Source of the DNA: Bacteroidota bacterium
Lineage (GTDB): Bacteria > Bacteroidota > Bacteroidia > Cytophagales > Cyclobacteriaceae
Length of the DNA: 64,000 nt
Direction of reading: 5' to 3'
Assembly: GCA_016178785.1 (NCBI GenBank)
Contig: JACOSO010000028.1
Span: 1-64,000 of the forward strand
How positions within the stretch are numbered: the stretch's first letter is position 1; the number at the start of each line of letters is the position of its first letter. Under the pieces are notes generated by a model, which searched no databases, was not told where the DNA came from, and saw only the letters and a program-made list of their open reading frames with translations. Below are positions 59,611-64,000 of this stretch, piece by piece. The position numbers were made by a program, and so were the translations under genes.

Positions 59611-60465
59611 TCAATACTCGGTAACTGATAAAAACATGGCAACAGGTATAGTTTTAGGTGGTGGCTGGTTTAGCTCCCATCTATCTAAACTTGACGCTCT
59701 TGAATATATTTGTCCTTCGGGATAACCCTTTCCGTAAGTGAAAAATATTTCGTTATCGGTTTTCTTGTTGAACCAAATGCGCACTACTTCATAAGTAACA
59801 ATCACGTCCTGATCCAAAATCAGATTTTCGCGCTCCAGGTTTTTTACAATCCAATGTTGGTTGCATCGGCTCGTCACAAATGTATCATGAGCAAGTAAAC
59901 TTTGGTTGGGCATTCCATCTTTCACTGAATAAATCTGAATCCGAAAAAGGATGCTGTCTACGGTATTGAACCGCATGTGAAACTGAACATTGTCAATCCA
60001 ATATTTTTCGCCCTTGCTGAAAATCCGAAGTCCCCACTCGCCTCCAAACCCAAAGTCTTGCCGTAAGTTATGACCGATAGTAGTGGCTGAGGGAGTAAAC
60101 CTGCCTAGCTTAATAGGCTTCGGTTTTTTCTTTCTTACAATTACTTCGTTGAGTTGCAAAGATTTCTCAACAAGTTTTATTTCCATTGGATTGAACAATT
60201 CAATATCTGCAATTCTCTTTTTTACAACCTCGTAACCGAGCATTGAAAATGCGAGGTCATCATTTTTATTAGCCTTTGTTAAATCGATTTCAAATTTTCC
60301 ATTTTCTTGAGAGATGACGCCCATGTTTTTGTTCATTACCCCGATATGCACATAAGGCAACGGTTTTTTGGATTGAGCATCAATGACTACACCCGATAGA
60401 ACCTGTGCGTTGATGGATAAAACAAGAAGAGAGTAAAGAACAAAAATTAAGAAAGAGCGCTTCAT
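59611..60465 (-). CDS. Carboxypeptidase-like regulatory domain protein
   Basis: 284 residues. Signal peptide MKRSFLIFVLYSLLVLSINAQ, then a CarboxypepD_reg-like beta-sandwich (VLSGVVIDAQSKKPLPYVHIGVMNKNMGVISQENGKFEI, about 22-100) as found at the N-terminus of TonB-dependent receptors, ending LNEVIVRKK. The C-terminal 170 residues (LRIFSKGEKYWIDNVQFHMRFNTVDSILFRIQIYSV) are another beta-rich domain of unknown role. No plug or barrel follows, so it is a stand-alone envelope protein. Start at MKRSF chosen for the signal peptide. Confidence 0.8.
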   Translation of the reverse strand: MKRSFLIFVLYSLLVLSINAQVLSGVVIDAQSKKPLPYVHIGVMNKNMGVISQENGKFEIDLTKANKNDDLAFSMLGYEVVKKRIADIELFNPMEIKLVEKSLQLNEVIVRKKKPKPIKLGRFTPSATTIGHNLRQDFGFGGEWGLRIFSKGEKYWIDNVQFHMRFNTVDSILFRIQIYSVKDGMPNQSLLAHDTFVTSRCNQHWIVKNLERENLILDQDVIVTYEVVRIWFNKKTDNEIFFTYGKGYPEGQIYSRASSLDRWELNQPPPKTIPVAMFLSVTEY

Positions 60466-60590
60466 TGAATTATTTTGAGCCGCAAAAATAATCAACTTTT
60501 TAACGACAGAAGATTTAACTTTTCGTTCACAAAAAATCACCTGCATTTCCTACCTCGAATTTGTATATTCAGCCTCCAATCTAAAATCTT

Positions 60591-61049
60591 ATGGCTTCAT
60601 TCACTTTAAAAATTAATGGGAAGGATCATACGGTTGATGCTGACCTGGCTATGCCACTGCTCTGGGCCATTCGCGATCTTGTCGGCCTCACCGGCACCAA
60701 GTACGGTTGTGGTATTGCGCAGTGTGGCGCATGCACCGTTCATCTCAACGGAAATCCTATTCGCTCGTGCTCTATGCCGGTAAAGGCTGCTGCAGGAAAA
60801 GACATCACTACCATTGAAGGTCTTTCGGAAAATAATTCTCACCCCGTGCAGCGCGCGTGGATCAAAGAGCAAGTGCCTCAATGTGGTTATTGTCAAAGCG
60901 GCCAGATCATGGCAGCCGCAGCGTTGTTGAAAAGAACTCCTCACCCGACTGATAAAGACATTGACTCTGCAATGGCAGGACATATTTGCAGATGCGGAAC
61001 ATACGTGCGCATTCGCAAAGCGATCAAGACCGCTGCAACTCTTGTCTAG
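60591..61049 (+). CDS. iorA: Isoquinoline 1-oxidoreductase-type small subunit (2Fe-2S)
   Basis: 152 residues with two iron-sulphur clusters: the plant-type cluster (C40, C45, C48, C60 in [17 protein letters not shown]) and the helical-domain cluster (C98, C101 in [10 protein letters not shown]133, C135 in HICRCG). Passes electrons from the molybdenum site of the next gene's product to an acceptor, probably a cytochrome c. Specific substrate unknown; the symbol follows the family name. Confidence 0.93.
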   Translation: MASFTLKINGKDHTVDADLAMPLLWAIRDLVGLTGTKYGCGIAQCGACTVHLNGNPIRSCSMPVKAAAGKDITTIEGLSENNSHPVQRAWIKEQVPQCGYCQSGQIMAAAALLKRTPHPTDKDIDSAMAGHICRCGTYVRIRKAIKTAATLV

Positions 61050-61084
61050 AATTTAAAAATGAATTTTTAATCAAAATAAAAAAT

Positions 61085-61122
61085 CCTCTTCACCCTCTCC
61101 GCTGGAGAGGGCCGGGGTGAGG
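61085..61122. repeat. CCCTCTCC/GGAGAGGG hairpin element between iorA and iorB
   Basis: CCTCTTCACCCTCTCC, three bases, GGAGAGGGCCGGGGTGAGG: an imperfect hairpin with an 8-bp perfect core, ending three bases before the iorB ATG. GC content is far above its surroundings. This looks like a dispersed intergenic repeat. Confidence 0.75.
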
Positions 61123-61125
61123 CCT

Positions 61126-63288
61126 ATGGAAACACAAAATTTAAACCGCAGAAATTTCATCAAGCTGAGCAGCATGACTGGCGCTGCTCTTACGCTCGGA
61201 TTTTATTTTCCAGCCGATGGAAAAGAAATTGAAATTCTAAAAAGCGAGTCAGCAGAAAATCTTGGCATTGAGCTGAATGCCTGGATCACGATCGATCCTT
61301 CGGGCAAAGTGATCCTCACTAATCACCGCGCTGAGATGGGGCAAGGTTCATTTCAGTCGGTGCCTCAAATTATAGCCGAAGAGCTCGAAGTAAATCTCGA
61401 TCAGGTGAGTATAGTATTTGCGTCAGGCAACCGCGAAAAATATGGAAGCCAAGTAACAGGCGGCAGTTCTACCGTTCGCTCTACTTACAAAATGCTTTTG
61501 CGTGTCAGCGCCTCTGCGCGCGAGATGTTGATCGAAACCGCTGCCAACAAATGGAGCGTAAGCAAATCCGAGTGTTATGCGGAAAATGGATTTGTAATTC
61601 ACAAACCCTCCGGAAAGAAATTCAATTATGGCGAGTTAGTTGCCGATGCATCTAAGCTAAGTCCTCCGAAAAATGTGGAGCTTAAAAATCCGAAAGACTA
61701 TAAAATCATTCGCAAGCCTCTGCCACGTCAAGACACTCCTTTGAAAGTAAATGGAAGTGCAACTTTCGGCATCGACAAAAAATTGCCAGGCATGATGTAT
61801 GCCGTGGTAGAAAGAAATCCGCGTTTCGAGGGCAAAGTGAAAAGTTTTGATGACAGCGAAGCAAAGAAAATCCCGGGAGTAAAATATGTTTTCAAAACCA
61901 ATCGCAAAGTGTTTGAGCATCTGTACGAAGGTGTAGCAGTGGTTGCAGATAATTTGTGGGCAGCCATGCAGGGCCGGAAAGTTTTGAAAGTGGATTGGGA
62001 TGATTCGGGTTTTGATCACCATAGCACGGAGCAGCTATACGAAAAAATGAAAGACCAGCTTCAAAAAGGAAATCTCATTTCTTATAAAACACAGGGCAAT
62101 TTTGCTGATGCCTTCCAAAAGTCGGAAAAGAAGCTGGAAGCCACTTACGAGACTCCATATGAATCACATAGTTGCATGGAGCCACTCAACTGCATTGCTG
62201 ATGTAAAAGAAGACAGTTGCGAGATTTGGGGTCCGATTCAGGGACCCGATTGGATTCAAGGAGACATTGCAGGAACATTGAAGCTTGATCCGAAGAAGGT
62301 AAAAGTGAATATGACTTTTTTGGGCGGAGGATTCGGACGCAAGGCTTTCACCGATTATCCTCACGAAGCGGTGATGATCTCGAAAGAGATTAAAGCACCA
62401 GTGCAAGTGGTGTGGACGCGCGAAGATGACATGACACTTGGACCTTTCAGACCGGGAATGATTTACCAATGCAAAGGCGGTGTGGGCAAGGGAGGCCGCA
62501 TTGCTGCCTTTGAAACCCGAATGGCCGGGCAAAACATGGACGTACAAAATCCCGGTGCAGACAGGTCAACTTACAACAGTGATGTAGTTGAGGGCTTCTT
62601 AGAGCCCTATTTCAAATCCATTCCTCATTTTACCTTTGGCGATACGCCACTTGAATCCCCGATACCTGTGATGTGGTGGAGATCAGTCTATTCATCAACC
62701 AATGGTTTTGCGTTTGAAAGTTTTATCGATGAGATGGCTATTGCCGCAGGGAAAGATCCTCTTGATTTTCGCAGGCAGCATCTGAACAATCAGCGTTACC
62801 AGGACTTGATCTCGAAACTCGAAGAAGTGAGCGGCTGGAAAAAAAGAAATAAGAACGAAGGCTTTGGAGTTGCCATTACCGAATGTTTCTCAAGCATCGT
62901 AGGTGAAGTGGTGAAAGTTTCAAAAAATACCGAGGGCAAAGTGAAGCTTGATAAAGTCTGGGCTGTTATGGATTGCGGTTGGTATGTAAACCCAGATATC
63001 ATTGCAGCGCAAGTGGAAGGAAGTATTGTGATGGCGTTAGGGGCTGCAACAAAACACGCTACCCATTTTGCTGACGGCAAAGCTGTGGAGAAAAACTTCG
63101 ATGCTTACAAAATGCCTCGCATTGCCGACATTCCTGAAATAGAAGTACATGTAATGGACAACGAAGAAAAAGCCGGGGGAGTTGGCGAGCCGGGGCTGCC
63201 TCCGTTCACTCCTGCATTGACCAATGCCATTTTTGATTTAACCGGCAAGCGAATAAGGGTGCTGCCGTTCAATCTGGACGAGGTTTAG
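61126..63288 (+). CDS. iorB: Isoquinoline 1-oxidoreductase-type large subunit, molybdopterin-binding
   Basis: 720 residues of the xanthine-dehydrogenase family. A twin-arginine signal (NRRNFIKLSSMTGAALTLGF) sends it folded to the periplasm. Conserved segments include GQGSFQSVPQIIAEEL, TGGSSTVRSTYK, the cofactor-binding GGGFGRKAF, PVMWWRSVYSSTNGF and the catalytic-Glu motif GVGEPGLPP (E688). Likely hydroxylates an aldehyde or N-heterocycle. A GTG at 61117 is an alternative start but lies in the hairpin. Confidence 0.93.
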   Translation: METQNLNRRNFIKLSSMTGAALTLGFYFPADGKEIEILKSESAENLGIELNAWITIDPSGKVILTNHRAEMGQGSFQSVPQIIAEELEVNLDQVSIVFASGNREKYGSQVTGGSSTVRSTYKMLLRVSASAREMLIETAANKWSVSKSECYAENGFVIHKPSGKKFNYGELVADASKLSPPKNVELKNPKDYKIIRKPLPRQDTPLKVNGSATFGIDKKLPGMMYAVVERNPRFEGKVKSFDDSEAKKIPGVKYVFKTNRKVFEHLYEGVAVVADNLWAAMQGRKVLKVDWDDSGFDHHSTEQLYEKMKDQLQKGNLISYKTQGNFADAFQKSEKKLEATYETPYESHSCMEPLNCIADVKEDSCEIWGPIQGPDWIQGDIAGTLKLDPKKVKVNMTFLGGGFGRKAFTDYPHEAVMISKEIKAPVQVVWTREDDMTLGPFRPGMIYQCKGGVGKGGRIAAFETRMAGQNMDVQNPGADRSTYNSDVVEGFLEPYFKSIPHFTFGDTPLESPIPVMWWRSVYSSTNGFAFESFIDEMAIAAGKDPLDFRRQHLNNQRYQDLISKLEEVSGWKKRNKNEGFGVAITECFSSIVGEVVKVSKNTEGKVKLDKVWAVMDCGWYVNPDIIAAQVEGSIVMALGAATKHATHFADGKAVEKNFDAYKMPRIADIPEIEVHVMDNEEKAGGVGEPGLPPFTPALTNAIFDLTGKRIRVLPFNLDEV

Positions 63289-63300
63289 TAACTTTAGGGC

Positions 63301-63525
63301 ATGAAGGCATTTGAAAGAATTTCGTTCGACCCGAAAGTGATGCAGGGCATGGCCTGTATACGGGGAATGCGTATAACCGTTTCATTGGTGTTGAGCCTTG
63401 TTGCAAGCGGCATGACACATGCGGAAATCATTAGACAATATCCTGATCTTGAAGAAGAAGATATCAAAGAATCGCTTCGCTACGCGTCCTGGCTTGCTCG
63501 GGAGGAACAAGTCATTGTCGACTGA
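63301..63525 (+). CDS. DUF433 antitoxin-like protein
   Basis: 74 residues: RISFDPKVMQGMACIRGMRITVSLVLSLVASGMTHAEIIRQYPDLEEEDIKESLRYASW by region is the DUF433 pattern with a helix-turn-helix-like core. Usually encoded just before a DUF5615 PIN-like protein, as here. The stop and next start overlap in TGATG. Likely the antitoxin and autoregulator. Confidence 0.9.
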   Translation: MKAFERISFDPKVMQGMACIRGMRITVSLVLSLVASGMTHAEIIRQYPDLEEEDIKESLRYASWLAREEQVIVD

Positions 63526-63890
63526 TGAAGTTTCTGGCGGACATGGGTATTTCCATGGATACAGTTCAATGGTTAAGATTGCAAGGGCATGACGCCATTC
63601 ATTTGAGTGAAGAAAGGCTGCACAAAATGTCTGACGATATTATTCTAATAAAGTCCAAGAACGAAGGCCGGGTTTTACTTACCTGCGATCTGGATTTTGG
63701 TCATTTGCTTGCTAATTCTAAAGAAATCTCCCCAAGTGTAATTATCTTCCGTCTTGAATTTCAGACTGCGACTCAACACATTGAAAAGTTGAAGAAGATT
63801 TTAAGTGTTTCGAATGAAATCTTATTGGCCGGAACCATCATAAGCGTTTCAGACAAAAAAATAAGGAGCAGAAAATTACCAGTAAACTAA
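63525..63890 (+). CDS. DUF5615 PIN-like protein (putative toxin)
   Basis: 121 residues. KFLADMGISMDTVQWLRLQGHDAIHL, followed by RVLLTCDLDFGHLLA with the acidic PIN-like residues Asp6, Asp56 and Asp58. Putative RNase toxin partner of the DUF433 protein; activity not shown for most members. Frame intact. Confidence 0.87.
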   Translation: MKFLADMGISMDTVQWLRLQGHDAIHLSEERLHKMSDDIILIKSKNEGRVLLTCDLDFGHLLANSKEISPSVIIFRLEFQTATQHIEKLKKILSVSNEILLAGTIISVSDKKIRSRKLPVN

Positions 63891-63897
63891 TGTTAAT

Positions 63898-64000
63898 ATG
63901 AGAGTCTTTAGCCTATTCTTAATCAGCCTGTTTTCATTGCAGTGTTATTCCCAGCAAAACCCAAAATTAAATTTGCCGGAAAGCATCGCTCGAGGTAAAG
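63898..64000 (+). CDS. Secreted protein start, probably cytochrome c (partial)
   Basis: 34 codons before the edge: signal peptide RVFSLFLISLFSLQCYSQ, then QNPKLNLPESIARGK, which resembles the lead-in to the first CxxCH of a c-type cytochrome. No heme motif is inside the window. Such cytochromes are the usual electron acceptors of IorAB-type enzymes. Confidence 0.5.
   Translation, partial: MRVFSLFLISLFSLQCYSQQNPKLNLPESIARGK

Overview
The window comes from a chromosome of the phylum Bacteroidota, most likely order Cytophagales; the family-level placement is inference. Three things support this. Promoters have the Bacteroidota form TTTG-N19-TAnnTTTG and there are almost no Shine-Dalgarno sequences. 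One secreted protein ends in a type IX secretion (T9SS) sorting domain. The gene orders rpoB-rpoC-DUF3467 and rplQ-carA-eno are, to my knowledge, typical of the phylum. Base composition looks even and there are no rRNA genes, phage, complete insertion sequences or CRISPR arrays.

1-1.3 kb: a partial iron-containing alcohol dehydrogenase and a VapBC-type module whose PIN toxin gene is frameshifted. 1.3-16.9 kb (minus strand): an information-processing block read as tRNA-Tyr, tRNA-Gly, tRNA-Thr, tufA, then tRNA-Trp, secE, nusG, rplK, rplA, rplJ, rplL, rpoB, rpoC and a DUF3467 gene, with recF and a DUF721/DciA-like gene upstream of the tRNAs. A duplicated and interrupted 3' half of tRNA-Thr lies next to the intact gene.

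17-36 kb: mixed metabolism and cell-envelope genes. These are pdhA, a membrane-anchored TPR protein, ribH, a large T9SS-secreted lamin-tail/nuclease protein with a small lipoprotein, icd, a membrane-anchored protein with an outer-membrane protein and a vanadium-haloperoxidase-like lipoprotein, gluconate kinase plus 6-phosphogluconate dehydrogenase, panB, an eno-lrp-pyrR operon, a degenerate four-helix-bundle gene, and carA.

36.5-51.3 kb (minus strand): the S10-spc-alpha ribosomal superoperon from rplC to rplQ with secY, map, infA and rpoA. It lacks rpsJ at its head and carries an internal promoter and terminator-like hairpin between rpsN and rpsH.

51.4-64 kb: molybdenum cofactor genes moaC and moeA (divergent), a small lipoprotein, thiL, a three-gene envelope operon ending in a secreted seven-bladed WD40-caspase protein, a serine hydrolase gene that has lost its catalytic domain, a carboxypeptidase-like-domain protein, an isoquinoline 1-oxidoreductase-type molybdoenzyme (two subunits), a DUF433/DUF5615 toxin-antitoxin-like pair, and the start of what is probably a cytochrome c.

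The most notable items are the secreted WD40-caspase operon, the tRNA-Thr 3'-half duplication, three independently decayed genes, intergenic hairpins built from short repeated words, and several strong promoters whose start site sits at the foot of a hairpin. I found no system that I can call wholly new; the caspase operon is the best candidate for follow-up.
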